From assembly GCF_947495675.1 (NCBI RefSeq), contig NZ_CANLZX010000011.1, positions 62,001 through 126,000 on the forward strand: 64,000 bases of DNA, given 5' to 3'. Below the pieces are notes generated by a model. The model was given only the letters and a program-made list of their open reading frames with translations. It did no database searches and had not been told where the DNA came from. Position 1 is the stretch's first letter; every line of letters starts with the position of its first letter. Of the stretch, positions 51,945 to 60,586 are shown piece by piece. The position numbers and the translations under genes are program-made. Source of the stretch: an uncultured Algibacter sp. (GTDB taxonomy: Bacteria > Bacteroidota > Bacteroidia > Flavobacteriales > Flavobacteriaceae).

Positions 51945-52439
51945 AACAGCACTAAATACTTTACCTTCTAAAACCACATCTATATGTTCATGTAGCGATG
52001 TAGATAATGAAATGCCTTTAAAATCTGCTTTAACAGGATATTTTTTATGATTCCTATTTACCAATACTGCTGTTTTAAATTGTTTTAAAGGGACGTTTAA
52101 AAAATGTTTAACACCATAAATTAGTGTGGTGCCAGAGTTTAAAACATCATCAACAAGTACAATAGATTTATTTTTGTAATCTTCTTCAGGTATTGAAGTT
52201 TTTACATCTTGCCAAGGATTTTTTTTATCTATACTAACCTTGCAAAGTACAGGGTTTATATCTGATATTTTTTGAAGTACTGTTTTTAATTTCTTAGCAA
52301 ATACATAGCCATTCTTATCTATACCAGCTAAAACAACTTCTTTTTCATTAACATTACTTTCATAAATTTGAAAAGCTATTCGCCTTATTTTATGGTTAAT
52401 TTCATTATGATTAAGGATTACATTAGTCTTAACTGTCAT
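51936..52439 (-). CDS. phosphoribosyltransferase (PyrR-like)
   Basis: This 167-residue type I PRTase has the PRPP loop IVLVDDVLNSGTTLIYG (about 97-113). The N-terminal EINHKIRRIAFQIYE and VVLAGIDKNGYVFAKKL segments resemble PyrR/uracil PRTases. It may carry nucleobase salvage activity. A regulatory RNA-binding role like Bacillus PyrR is not supported by nearby pyr genes. It is 30 bases downstream of the S4 protein gene and probably co-transcribed with it. Confidence 0.87.
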   Translation of the reverse strand: MTVKTNVILNHNEINHKIRRIAFQIYESNVNEKEVVLAGIDKNGYVFAKKLKTVLQKISDINPVLCKVSIDKKNPWQDVKTSIPEEDYKNKSIVLVDDVLNSGTTLIYGVKHFLNVPLKQFKTAVLVNRNHKKYPVKADFKGISLSTSLHEHIDVVLEGKVFSAVLE

Positions 52440-52469
52440 AAATAATAATTGTAAAATTAAAATATAAAA

Positions 52470-52841
52470 TTACTCATTTTCATCAGTATAATCATCAATA
52501 TCTCGTCTATCTTTTTTAGTAGGCCTACCGGTACCTTTTTTTCTATAATAATCTTTAGAGTATTTTAAAAGTTCTTTCGCTTCAAACTGTTCTTTAGGGG
52601 TGGTATCTGTTCTGTAAATATCAACTAATTTTGCACCAACTCTACTTTCAGGAATATCATTAACCTGTAACGTATAGTTTATTTGGTCTTTTCTTAATTG
52701 AATAGTATCTAGTGGGTAAACCTCTCTACTAGGTTTAACGACATCGTTATTTACTTTAATGTGCCCTTTTTTACAAGCTGTTGTTGCAAGAGTTCTTGTT
52801 TTGTAATATCTAATACACCATAAATACTTATCTACTCGCAT
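52470..52841 (-). CDS. S4-domain RNA-binding protein (Hsp15-like)
   Basis: This 123-residue protein has an N-terminal S4 domain (MRVDKYLWCIRYYKTRTLATTACKKG, then IKVNNDVVKPSREVYPLDTIQL). This is the pattern of the heat-shock protein Hsp15, which rescues stalled 50S-nascent-chain complexes. A C-terminal basic segment (YRKKGTGRPTKKDRRD) follows, usual for the family. Cytoplasmic. Confidence 0.88.
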   Translation of the reverse strand: MRVDKYLWCIRYYKTRTLATTACKKGHIKVNNDVVKPSREVYPLDTIQLRKDQINYTLQVNDIPESRVGAKLVDIYRTDTTPKEQFEAKELLKYSKDYYRKKGTGRPTKKDRRDIDDYTDENE

Positions 52842-52924
52842 ACATTTTTATTGTAAAACTACGTTAATGTTGTTGCGCAAGAATACATTAAAATTGTATC
52901 TTGCAGCCTCAAAAATACGGAATA

Positions 52925-53941
52925 ATGAGTTTAAGAAAAATAGGTTTTTTAATATTAAGTTTTGTTTTGGTTTTTTCATCTTGTAAGAAAGATGATGATA
53001 ATGATGCAGATATTATAGTTGTAGAGTTGCGTAATAGAGCAGAACAACAAGTAATTGATAATGATTCTTTAATTGGTTATTTAGAAACACATTATTACAA
53101 CTCTGGCGTTTTTGTAGATAATAGCGACCCAACAATTACAGATTTAGTAATAACAGAACTTGCAGCTGGAGAAGCTGTACCAGAAGGTCATACTTTATTA
53201 AAAGATAACATAGAAACACACGATATTACTTATCAAGAGACCGATTATGTTTATTACATATTAAGATTAAACCAAGGTGGTGGAGATAAAAGTCCTTATT
53301 TTTCTGATTCAGTTCGTGTAAAATATGAAGGGTCTACATTAGATGGAGATATTTTTGATAGTAGAGTTGAAGCGGATATTGACTTAACGTCAACTGTTTT
53401 TGGTTGGGTTGAAGTAATGCCACAGTTTAAAGAAATGGCTGATTTTATTGAAAATGGAGATGGAACGATTAATTTTTTAAATCATGGAGCAGGTGTTATG
53501 TTTATTCCTTCTGGATTGGCTTATTTCCCTAGCTCAACAAATACTAGTAATTCTTCTTTATGGTATTCGCCTTTAATTTTTAAGTTTGATTTATTACAAA
53601 CTATTGAAAATGATCATGACAATGATGGTGTACCATCCCACTTAGAAGATTTAAATAATGATCAAGACTTTAATGTAAATTTTGATGATTTAACTGATGA
53701 AACTGATGATGATACAGATGGAGACGGTACTCCAGATTATATTGATACTGATGATGATGGTGATGGTGTTTTAACAATTTATGAAGATTTAGAAGATACA
53801 GATTTGACTTTTGATAGTGATGGAGATGGAGACCCAACAAATGATAAAGATGGAGATGGAGACCCAACAAATGATGATACAGACGGAGATGGAATTCCTA
53901 ATTATTTAGATACAGACGATAAAGGCTCAAATAATTTATAA
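52925..53941 (+). CDS. FKBP-type peptidyl-prolyl isomerase lipoprotein with Ca-binding tail
   Basis: This is 338 residues from the ATG at 52925, chosen because the lipoprotein signal starts there (MSLRKIGFLILSFVLVFSSC, then KKDDDND). The upstream TTG at 52901 would add eight residues with no signal character. The acidic run after the Cys resembles the surface-export signal. The FKBP domain (about 125-235) shows VRVKYEGSTLDGDIFDS and the later GAGVMFIPSGLAYF. The tail (about 240-338) is a string of acidic TSP3-like calcium loops (DHDNDGVPSH, DTDGDGTPDYIDTDDDGDG). An FKBP-TSP3 fusion is unusual. It probably folds secreted proteins at the surface. Confidence 0.84.
   Translation: MSLRKIGFLILSFVLVFSSCKKDDDNDADIIVVELRNRAEQQVIDNDSLIGYLETHYYNSGVFVDNSDPTITDLVITELAAGEAVPEGHTLLKDNIETHDITYQETDYVYYILRLNQGGGDKSPYFSDSVRVKYEGSTLDGDIFDSRVEADIDLTSTVFGWVEVMPQFKEMADFIENGDGTINFLNHGAGVMFIPSGLAYFPSSTNTSNSSLWYSPLIFKFDLLQTIENDHDNDGVPSHLEDLNNDQDFNVNFDDLTDETDDDTDGDGTPDYIDTDDDGDGVLTIYEDLEDTDLTFDSDGDGDPTNDKDGDGDPTNDDTDGDGIPNYLDTDDKGSNNL
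53819..53878 (+). repeat. two tandem 30-bp coding repeats
   Basis: Two copies of GATGGAGATGGAGACCCAAC-type units, period 30, identical except in the last codon, lie at 53819-53848 and 53849-53878. Each encodes DGDGDPTND plus K or D. Their identity suggests recent slippage in the acidic tail. Confidence 0.85.
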
Positions 53942-53977
53942 AATAAAAACCCTCGCAATGGCGAGGGTTTTTATTTT
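53940..53977. terminator. bidirectional terminator between FKBP and porin-like genes
   Basis: The perfect 17-bp stem AAAATAAAAACCCTCGC/GCGAGGGTTTTTATTTT has an AATG loop and T-rich flanks on both strands. It is shared by the convergent genes. Confidence 0.93.
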
Positions 53978-53994
53978 AAAAAAAAGTTTATTTA

Positions 53995-54579
53995 TTATAG
54001 TAATAATGATAAACTCAAAATTAATTGATCTGGTCTTGTATCCAGTCTATCAACATTAATACCATTGTTTCCTAAGAAAGTAGCTTCATTATCACTAAAG
54101 CCTCGCTCGTATCTTAAATCAATACCAAGTTTGTTGAAATTAAGTCCAATACCAAAGTTTAAACCTACCGAAAAATCATTTTCAACGTCATTAATAGCAA
54201 TGCCATCAAATTCTGAATCTAAAATGTATTGTAATGATGGGCCACCAAATACACTAATAGGGCCTAAAACTTTTAACCCTACTAAAAGAGGTGCATCAAG
54301 TTTTTGCATTTTAAAGCTATCATCATCGTAATCACTTTTTGTGCTTGTGTAAACAACTTCTGGTCTAAAATAAATATTGTCTCCAATTTTACCAAATAAA
54401 CCAATGTGATAACCAACATTTCTGTCCGGATTTTGATAGTTATCATTAATCGATTCAAAATAATCACCATTGGCATTATAGTTTAAACCTGCTTTTACGC
54501 CAATACCTTGTAAAGTTTGCGCCATAGTAGCTGATGGAATAGCTATGGCAATCGTTAAAATAAAAAATAATTTTCTCAT
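53995..54579 (-). CDS. outer-membrane beta-barrel protein (PorT-like fold)
   Basis: This is 194 residues from the ATG at 54579. Signal peptide: MRKLFFILTIAIAIPSATMA (cleavage before QT). Alternating strands of a small barrel follow (GIGVKAGLNYN, YHIGLFGKI, IYFRPEVVYTS, LDAPLLVGLKVLG, VGLNFGIGLNFNKLGIDLRYERG). They match the outer-membrane beta-barrel domain of Bacteroidota. It ends with a hydrophobic strand (LILSLSLLL). The start at 54579 is preferred over the upstream ATG at 54627, because the full promoter at 54625-54654 overlaps that upstream ATG. Function unknown. Confidence 0.85.
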   Translation of the reverse strand: MRKLFFILTIAIAIPSATMAQTLQGIGVKAGLNYNANGDYFESINDNYQNPDRNVGYHIGLFGKIGDNIYFRPEVVYTSTKSDYDDDSFKMQKLDAPLLVGLKVLGPISVFGGPSLQYILDSEFDGIAINDVENDFSVGLNFGIGLNFNKLGIDLRYERGFSDNEATFLGNNGINVDRLDTRPDQLILSLSLLL

Positions 54580-54624
54580 AATGTTCGTTTTTTTAGATTT
54601 CATTAACAGTATCAAAAACGTTGC

Positions 54625-54654
54625 CAAAAGTAATTTATTTTCTTTTCATAACAA
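54625..54654 (-). promoter_or_regulatory. full promoter TTG-N19-TACTTTTG for the barrel protein
   Basis: On the minus strand, TTG (54654-54652) and TACTTTTG (54632-54625) have 19 bases between them. The element lies 45 bases before the ATG at 54579. Confidence 0.75.
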
Positions 54655-54676
54655 TCATTTTCATTTTTCAGTTATT

Positions 54677-54684
54677 TATCTTTG
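54677..54684 (+). promoter_or_regulatory. candidate -7 element (TATCTTTG) for tgt
   Basis: This is a TAnnTTTG match 20 bases before the tgt ATG at 54705, in the divergent spacer. No well-spaced TTG was found. Confidence 0.5.
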
Positions 54685-54704
54685 CCACTTTATACTGGTG
54701 AAAG

Positions 54705-55835
54705 ATGAAATTTGAATTATTAGCAAAAGATGCTCAAAGTAAAGCAAGAGCAGGAAAAGTAACTACAGATCATGGTGTGATTGAGACACCTATTTTTATG
54801 CCAGTTGGTACTGTGGCTACAGTAAAAGGTGTGCATCAGCGTGAGTTAAAAGATGATATTAATCCAGATATTATTTTAGGAAACACCTATCATTTGTATT
54901 TACGCCCACAAACAAATATTATTGAAAAAGCTGGTGGACTACATAAATTCATGAATTGGGATAGAAATATTTTAACCGATTCAGGAGGTTATCAAGTATA
55001 TTCTTTATCGGCTAACAGAAAAATTAAAGAAGAAGGTGTAAAGTTTAAATCGCATATTGATGGAAGCTACCATACATTTACCCCAGAAAATGTTATGGAA
55101 ATTCAGCGTACAATTGGCGCAGATATTATTATGGCTTTTGATGAATGTACACCATACCCGTGTGATTATAATTATGCAAAGCGCTCTATGCACATGACGC
55201 ATCGTTGGTTGGATAGATGTATTAATCATTTAGAAAAAACGCCGTTAAAATACGATTATAATCAAGCATTTTTTCCAATAGTACAAGGTAGTACCTATAC
55301 CGATTTACGTAAACAATCTGCAGAGTATATTGCAAATGCAGGTGCTGTTGGTAATGCCATTGGTGGACTTTCTGTAGGAGAGCCTGCAGAAGAAATGTAT
55401 GCTATGACAGATGTGGTTTGTGCAATTTTACCAGAAGATAAACCAAGATATTTAATGGGAGTAGGTACACCAATCAATATTTTAGAAAATATTGCGTTAG
55501 GTGTAGATATGTTTGATTGTGTGATGCCAACACGAAATGCAAGAAACGGTATGCTTTTTACAGCTTATGGAAGTATAAATATTAAAAATTTAAAATGGGC
55601 CGATGATTTTTCACCTATTGATGAAATGGGAATTACTTTTGTAGATACCGAATATACGAAAGCATATTTAAGGCATTTATTTACTGTAAATGAGTTATTA
55701 GGTAAACAAATAGCAACCATTCATAATTTAGGTTTTTATTTATGGTTGGTTCGCGAAGCTAGAAAACATATATTAGCAGGAGATTTTAGAACTTGGAAAG
55801 ATAAAATGGTAAAACAAATGAATAACCGTTTGTAG
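54705..55835 (+). CDS. tgt: queuine tRNA-ribosyltransferase
   Basis: This 376-residue TIM-barrel enzyme exchanges guanine 34 of tRNA-Asp/Asn/His/Tyr for the queuosine precursor. The active site is visible: LTDSGGYQVYSL (catalytic Asp), MAFDECTPYPCDYNYAKRSM, FPIVQGSTYTDLR, AVGNAIGGLSVGEP, LMGVGTP, FDCVMPTRNARNG (second catalytic Asp). The Zn-binding Cys cluster near the C-terminus is not the classical CxCxxC form here: the region shows IKNLKWADDFSPID in its place. That matches the Cys-poor flavobacterial type and deserves a check. It leads a tgt-LptF/G-EamA run. Confidence 0.93.
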   Translation: MKFELLAKDAQSKARAGKVTTDHGVIETPIFMPVGTVATVKGVHQRELKDDINPDIILGNTYHLYLRPQTNIIEKAGGLHKFMNWDRNILTDSGGYQVYSLSANRKIKEEGVKFKSHIDGSYHTFTPENVMEIQRTIGADIIMAFDECTPYPCDYNYAKRSMHMTHRWLDRCINHLEKTPLKYDYNQAFFPIVQGSTYTDLRKQSAEYIANAGAVGNAIGGLSVGEPAEEMYAMTDVVCAILPEDKPRYLMGVGTPINILENIALGVDMFDCVMPTRNARNGMLFTAYGSINIKNLKWADDFSPIDEMGITFVDTEYTKAYLRHLFTVNELLGKQIATIHNLGFYLWLVREARKHILAGDFRTWKDKMVKQMNNRL

Positions 55836-55843
55836 ATATATTA

Positions 55844-56914
55844 ATGAAGATATTAGATTGGTACATATTAAAGCGTTATTTGTTTACATTTTTTATGATG
55901 TTGCTACTTTTTATTCCTATTGGAATAACAGTACACCTAGCTGAAAAAATTGGAAAAATTCTTGAAAACGAAGTGCCTATGAATGAGGTCTTGGTTTATT
56001 TTTTAGATTTCACAATTTACTTTGCTCATTTATTATTTCCGTTATTTTTATTTTTATCTGTAATTTGGTTCACTTCCAAATTAGCCAATAATACCGAGGT
56101 TATTGCCTTTTTAAGTTCAGGGGTTTCATTTACTCGTTTTTTAAGACCTTATATAATAGGTGCTACTATAGTTGCTATATTAGCAATAATTCTAGGTTTA
56201 TTTTTAGCTCCAAAAGCAAGTGAAGGTTTTAACGATTTTAGCTATAAATATTTTAAAAAAGGAAGAAGTGCTGTAGAAAACACAAATGTTTTTAGGCAAA
56301 TTAACGATCAAGAAATTATTTATGTAAGTAATTTTTCAAACAACGTTGGTCGTAACTTTACTTTAGAGCATTTTGAAGACAATAAACTTAAATATAAAAT
56401 TACAGCTGATAATATTAGGTATATTCCTAAAGATACTATTTACAGATTAACTAATTATGTGAAAAGAGATATTGGAGAGCATGAAGATAAATTAGAGATT
56501 TTAAGAAGAAAAGACACATTACTTACATTTGATGTAGATGATTTAATTCCTGTAATTTATGCAGCCGAAACTAAAATGTATGGTGAGTTAAAGGAATTTA
56601 TAAATAAAGAAGAGGCAAGAGGATCCTCTAATGTAGGAAGATTTAAATTGGTACTTTATAGAAAATGGAGTTTGCCAGTTTCAGTATTCATATTAACCAT
56701 TATAGCTGTAGCAGTATCTTCAAAAAAGCGTCGCGGTGGTATGGGTGTAAACTTAGCCATAGGTATTTGTATCGCAATGATATTTGTGTTTTTCGATAAA
56801 ATATTTGGTGTTATGGCAGAACAGTCAGATTTTAATCCCATTATTGCAGTATGGTTTCCTAACATCATTTTTGGTGTTTTAGCCGCCTACATGTTATACA
56901 ATGCCAAACGATAA
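55844..56914 (+). CDS. LptF/LptG family permease
   Basis: This 356-residue YjgP/YjgQ protein has six membrane helices: three N-terminal (about 10-35, 50-80, 95-120) and three C-terminal (about 275-295, 305-325, 330-350). A periplasmic beta-jellyroll lies in between (about 140-260; EIIYVSNFSNNVGRNFTLEHF, KYKITADNIRY). With LptB it drives lipopolysaccharide out of the inner membrane. The start MKILDWYILKRYLFTFFMMLLLFIPIG matches flavobacterial LptG-like members. It follows tgt after eight bases, a gene order seen widely in Bacteroidota. Confidence 0.92.
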   Translation: MKILDWYILKRYLFTFFMMLLLFIPIGITVHLAEKIGKILENEVPMNEVLVYFLDFTIYFAHLLFPLFLFLSVIWFTSKLANNTEVIAFLSSGVSFTRFLRPYIIGATIVAILAIILGLFLAPKASEGFNDFSYKYFKKGRSAVENTNVFRQINDQEIIYVSNFSNNVGRNFTLEHFEDNKLKYKITADNIRYIPKDTIYRLTNYVKRDIGEHEDKLEILRRKDTLLTFDVDDLIPVIYAAETKMYGELKEFINKEEARGSSNVGRFKLVLYRKWSLPVSVFILTIIAVAVSSKKRRGGMGVNLAIGICIAMIFVFFDKIFGVMAEQSDFNPIIAVWFPNIIFGVLAAYMLYNAKR

Positions 56915-57794
56915 AGTAAAAAATTTTATTCATCTCCACTTTTTAGTTTTTATAGCTGGTTTTACTGCTATTTTAGGAGAGCTTATTACCATTAAAGCAG
57001 TTTCTCTTGTTTGGTATAGAATGGTAATTGCTAGTGTTTTAATGTTTCTTTACATCAAAATAGCTAAGGTTAAATTAAATATTAATTTAAAATCAATTAC
57101 AAGGTTATCTATAGCTGGTATTATTATAGCATTACATTGGATAACTTTTTTTGGAGCCATAGATGAATCTAATATATCTATAACCTTAGCCATGTTTTCA
57201 ACAGGTGCATTTTTTGCATCGATAATAGAACCTATAATATATAAACGTAAAATTATTTGGTATGAAATGCTATTTGGTCTTATTGTAATTCTAGGTGTTG
57301 TAATAATAACTCAAAGTGAAATTAAATATTTAACAGGCATACTACTTGGTATTTCTTCTGCTTTTTTTTCATCATTATTTGCAGTTTTAAATGGAAGTTT
57401 TTTAAAAAAGCATACGGCAACAGTCATTTCATTTTATGAATTTTTAAGTGGCGTTTTTTTTATAACTATTTATATTTTATGTTTTGGCGACGGTTTTTCA
57501 AAAGACTTTTTTAGTTTAAGCCTATCAGATTTTTGGTTTTTATTTATTCTAGCGTCTGTTTGTACTGCATATGCATTTATAGCATCAGTATATATTATGA
57601 AAACTATTAGCCCATATACGGTTGTATTAACATATAATTTAGAGCCTATTTATGGTATTGTAATGGCATTAATATTATTTCCAGAAAAAGAAAAAATGAG
57701 TGCTTCTTTTTATTATGGCGCATTTATAATAATAACTGTAGTATTACTAAACGCCTTATTAAAAAACAGTAAAAAATTAAAAAGAAAGGCTTGA
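56901..57794 (+). CDS. EamA/DMT-superfamily transporter
   Basis: This 297-residue protein has ten predicted transmembrane helices in two five-helix halves (the EamA duplication). It includes GFTAILGELITIKAVSLVWYR and, in the second half, ISPYTVVLTYNLEPIYGIVMAL with the conserved Glu-Pro. Members export amino acids or metabolites; the substrate is unknown. The start overlaps the preceding permease gene by 14 bases, so translational coupling is likely. Confidence 0.92.
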   Translation: MPNDKVKNFIHLHFLVFIAGFTAILGELITIKAVSLVWYRMVIASVLMFLYIKIAKVKLNINLKSITRLSIAGIIIALHWITFFGAIDESNISITLAMFSTGAFFASIIEPIIYKRKIIWYEMLFGLIVILGVVIITQSEIKYLTGILLGISSAFFSSLFAVLNGSFLKKHTATVISFYEFLSGVFFITIYILCFGDGFSKDFFSLSLSDFWFLFILASVCTAYAFIASVYIMKTISPYTVVLTYNLEPIYGIVMALILFPEKEKMSASFYYGAFIIITVVLLNALLKNSKKLKRKA

Positions 57795-57819
57795 TAGCCC
57801 TAAACAAAATTAAAGTTTT

Positions 57820-57827
57820 TATATTTG
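57820..57827 (+). promoter_or_regulatory. candidate -7 element (TATATTTG) for accA
   Basis: This is a TAnnTTTG match 38 bases before the accA ATG at 57866. A TTG upstream lies 26 bases away, longer than usual. Confidence 0.5.
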
Positions 57828-57865
57828 TACACTAACTAATTTTAATAGCCTAAACAGAAATTCTT

Positions 57866-58819
57866 ATGGAATATTTAGAATTTGAACTCCCAATAAAAGA
57901 ACTTGAAGAACAATTACAAAAGTGTAAAGTTATTGGAGATGAAAGTGAAGTTGATGTTTCTGAAACCTGCAAGCAGATTGAAAAGAAGTTAGCAGCTACT
58001 CAAAAAGAAATATATAAAAACATAACACCATGGCAGCGAGTACAACTATCGCGCCATCCAGAAAGACCATATACTTTAGATCATATTAAAGCCATTTGTG
58101 GTGATTCGTTTTTAGAATTACATGGAGATAGAAGCTTTAAAGATGATAAGGCAATGATTGGTGGTTTAGGTAAAATAGGCGATCAAAGTTTTATGTTTAT
58201 TGGCCAACAAAAAGGGTTTAATACAAAAACTAGACAGTACAGAAACTTCGGAATGGCAAATCCAGAAGGCTATAGAAAAGCCTTACGTTTAATGAAATCT
58301 GCTGAGAAATTTGGCATTCCTGTTGTAACACTTTTAGACACTCCTGGTGCATACCCTGGTTTAGAAGCAGAAGAGCGAGGACAAGGTGAAGCCATAGCAA
58401 GAAATATATTAGAAATGACACGCCTTAAAGTACCAGTTATAACTATTATAATTGGAGAAGGAGCATCTGGAGGTGCTTTAGGGATAGGAGTTGGAGATAG
58501 AGTATTAATGTTAGAAAACACATGGTATTCTGTTATTTCTCCAGAATCTTGTTCATCAATTCTTTGGCGCAGCTGGGAATATAAAGAGCAAGCAGCTGAA
58601 GCCTTAAAATTAACTGCAACTGATATGAAAAAGTTAAAGTTAGTTGATGGAATTATAAAAGAACCACTTGGTGGAGCACATAGAGATAGACAAAAAACTT
58701 TTAAGTCAGTTAGTGACGCCATTGTAAAAAATTATGAAGAGCTTAAAAACTTATCACCAAAAGAATTAGTATCCCAACGTATGGATAAATATGCAAATAT
58801 GGGAGTGTATAAAGGTTAA
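57866..58819 (+). CDS. accA: acetyl-CoA carboxylase carboxyltransferase subunit alpha
   Basis: This 317-residue subunit transfers CO2 from carboxybiotin to acetyl-CoA, giving malonyl-CoA for fatty-acid synthesis. Family marks are [113 protein letters not shown] (oxyanion-forming glycines), and GAHRDRQKT. The beta subunit accD is elsewhere. A strong terminator follows. Confidence 0.97.
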   Translation: MEYLEFELPIKELEEQLQKCKVIGDESEVDVSETCKQIEKKLAATQKEIYKNITPWQRVQLSRHPERPYTLDHIKAICGDSFLELHGDRSFKDDKAMIGGLGKIGDQSFMFIGQQKGFNTKTRQYRNFGMANPEGYRKALRLMKSAEKFGIPVVTLLDTPGAYPGLEAEERGQGEAIARNILEMTRLKVPVITIIIGEGASGGALGIGVGDRVLMLENTWYSVISPESCSSILWRSWEYKEQAAEALKLTATDMKKLKLVDGIIKEPLGGAHRDRQKTFKSVSDAIVKNYEELKNLSPKELVSQRMDKYANMGVYKG

Positions 58820-58840
58820 GCCTTTTAAAACAAGAACTTA

Positions 58841-58874
58841 AAAAAAACTGAAGTTTACAACTTCAGTTTTTTTT
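58841..58874 (+). terminator. rho-independent terminator of accA
   Basis: The 15-bp stem AAAAAAACTGAAGTT/AACTTCAGTTTTTTT has a 3-base loop and an uninterrupted T-run, 21 bases after the accA stop. Confidence 0.93.
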
Positions 58875-58973
58875 ATGGTTATTGACAATATTATTGACTT
58901 ATTAACAGTTGAATTGTTAACGAGTAGTGAATATAGAATAATTATAAATCCACTAAACAACCTTCTTTTTATT

Positions 58974-58981
58974 TACTTTTG
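58974..58981 (+). promoter_or_regulatory. candidate -7 element (TACTTTTG) for dnaB
   Basis: This is a TAnnTTTG match whose final G is five bases before the dnaB ATG at 58987. Transcription would start near the start codon, suggesting a leaderless or very short leader. Confidence 0.5.
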
Positions 58982-58986
58982 TAGTT

Positions 58987-60528
58987 ATGAAACAACCAAA
59001 CCATTTACAAGGCTTTAAAGTTGATAAAAGTACAATTATCAATCTGGAAAAAGGTAAAATACCACCTCAAGCGCTTGATTTAGAAGAGGTTGTGCTTGGG
59101 GCGATGATGATTGATAAAAAAGGTGTTGATGAAGTAATTGACATTTTAAGTGCAGATGCTTTCTATAAAGAAGCACACCAACATATCTTTGAAGCCATAT
59201 TTCAACTCTTTGAAAATAGCGAACCTGTTGATTTATTAACCGTTTCTTCTCAATTAAAGAAAAATTCAAAACTTGAATTATCCGGTGGAGATTTTTACTT
59301 AATCTCATTAACACAAAAGGTATCATCTTCAGCACATATTGAGTTTCATGCACGTATTATATTACAAAAATTTATTCAGCGTAGTTTAATTAAAATATCT
59401 AGTGAAATTATTGAAGATTCTTATGATGAAACTAAAGATGTTTTTGATTTATTAGATAAAGCTGAATCTAAATTGTATGAAGTAACACAAGGTAATATTA
59501 AAAAATCTAGTGAAACAGCTCAAGATTTAGTAATTCAAGCAAAAAAGAAAATTGAAGAAATTTCTAATAAAGAAGGGCTTAGTGGAATTCCAACAGGTTT
59601 CAATAAATTAGATAAATTAACTTCTGGTTGGCAACCATCAGATTTAATTATTATAGCTGCTCGACCAGGTATGGGTAAAACGGCTTTAACTTTATCTATG
59701 GCCAGAAATATAGCTGTAGATCAAAATATACCAGTTGCTTTTTTCTCTTTAGAGATGGCTTCTGTTCAATTAATAACCCGTTTAATTTCTAGTGAAACAG
59801 GTCTGTCTTCTGAAAAATTAAGAACAGGCAAACTTGAAAAACATGAATGGGAACAACTAAATGTTAAGGTTAAAGGCTTAGAAAAAGCACCATTATTTAT
59901 TGATGATACACCATCACTTTCAATATTCGATTTAAGAGCAAAAGCACGTCGTTTATCATCACAACATGGTATTAAGTTAATCATGATTGATTACTTACAG
60001 TTAATGACTGGTGGAAGCAATCATGGCGGAAATCGTGAGCAAGAAATATCTATGATTTCTAGAAACCTAAAAGCTTTAGCAAAAGAACTTATGGTTCCTG
60101 TAATTGCTTTATCTCAGTTATCTCGTGCTGTTGAAACACGTGGAGGAAGTAAACGGCCATTATTATCAGATTTACGTGAATCTGGAGCAATTGAGCAAGA
60201 TGCAGATATTGTAAGCTTTATATTTAGACCTGAATATTATAAGATTGATGAATGGGATGATGAAGAACGTTCTCCAACCGAAGGTCAGGCAGAATTTATT
60301 GTCGCAAAACACCGTAATGGTGGTTTAGAAAATATTCGTTTAAAGTTTATCGGACATCTAGGTAAGTTTGATAATTTAGATGATTTTGATTCACCTTTCG
60401 AGTTTCATTCTAAAATGAATGCAGCAGCAAATGATGATACTTTTACAACGGATAACTTTAAAGCAAGTCCAGATCAAGCTTTTGGAAGTTCGTTTAATGA
60501 GGATGATGATAACGAAGTGCCATTTTAA
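58987..60528 (+). CDS. dnaB: replicative DNA helicase
   Basis: This 513-residue hexameric helicase drives the replication fork. The N-terminal domain starts IPPQALDLEEVVLGAMM. The RecA-fold has Walker A AARPGMGKTALTLSM, the VAFFSLEMASVQL motif, Walker B LIMIDYLQLM, the arginine-finger region LSQLSRAVETR...LLSDLRESGAIEQDADIVSFI, and VAKHRNGG. The acidic C-terminal tail (NEDDDNEVPF) probably contacts partners. Length is standard. There is no intein. Confidence 0.97.
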   Translation: MKQPNHLQGFKVDKSTIINLEKGKIPPQALDLEEVVLGAMMIDKKGVDEVIDILSADAFYKEAHQHIFEAIFQLFENSEPVDLLTVSSQLKKNSKLELSGGDFYLISLTQKVSSSAHIEFHARIILQKFIQRSLIKISSEIIEDSYDETKDVFDLLDKAESKLYEVTQGNIKKSSETAQDLVIQAKKKIEEISNKEGLSGIPTGFNKLDKLTSGWQPSDLIIIAARPGMGKTALTLSMARNIAVDQNIPVAFFSLEMASVQLITRLISSETGLSSEKLRTGKLEKHEWEQLNVKVKGLEKAPLFIDDTPSLSIFDLRAKARRLSSQHGIKLIMIDYLQLMTGGSNHGGNREQEISMISRNLKALAKELMVPVIALSQLSRAVETRGGSKRPLLSDLRESGAIEQDADIVSFIFRPEYYKIDEWDDEERSPTEGQAEFIVAKHRNGGLENIRLKFIGHLGKFDNLDDFDSPFEFHSKMNAAANDDTFTTDNFKASPDQAFGSSFNEDDDNEVPF

Positions 60529-60586
60529 TTTTCTGTTTTATTATAAAATGTTCATTACGGTTTATATTTTGAGTATCTTTCAACCT

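Noticed and set aside
53670..53870. His/Leu-rich minus-strand frame opposite the FKBP acidic tail
   Set aside because: It arises from reading GAT/GAA codons of the calcium-binding tail backwards; no independent support.
58270..58722. Minus-strand frame of 150 codons inside accA
   Set aside because: Exact antisense of the conserved accA core; a shadow of codon bias, no homology or start signal.
60419..60586. N-terminal extension of the secreted 'asparagine synthetase B' frame
   Set aside because: It overlaps the dnaB 3' end, has no signal-like features, and the real signal peptide begins at 60587.
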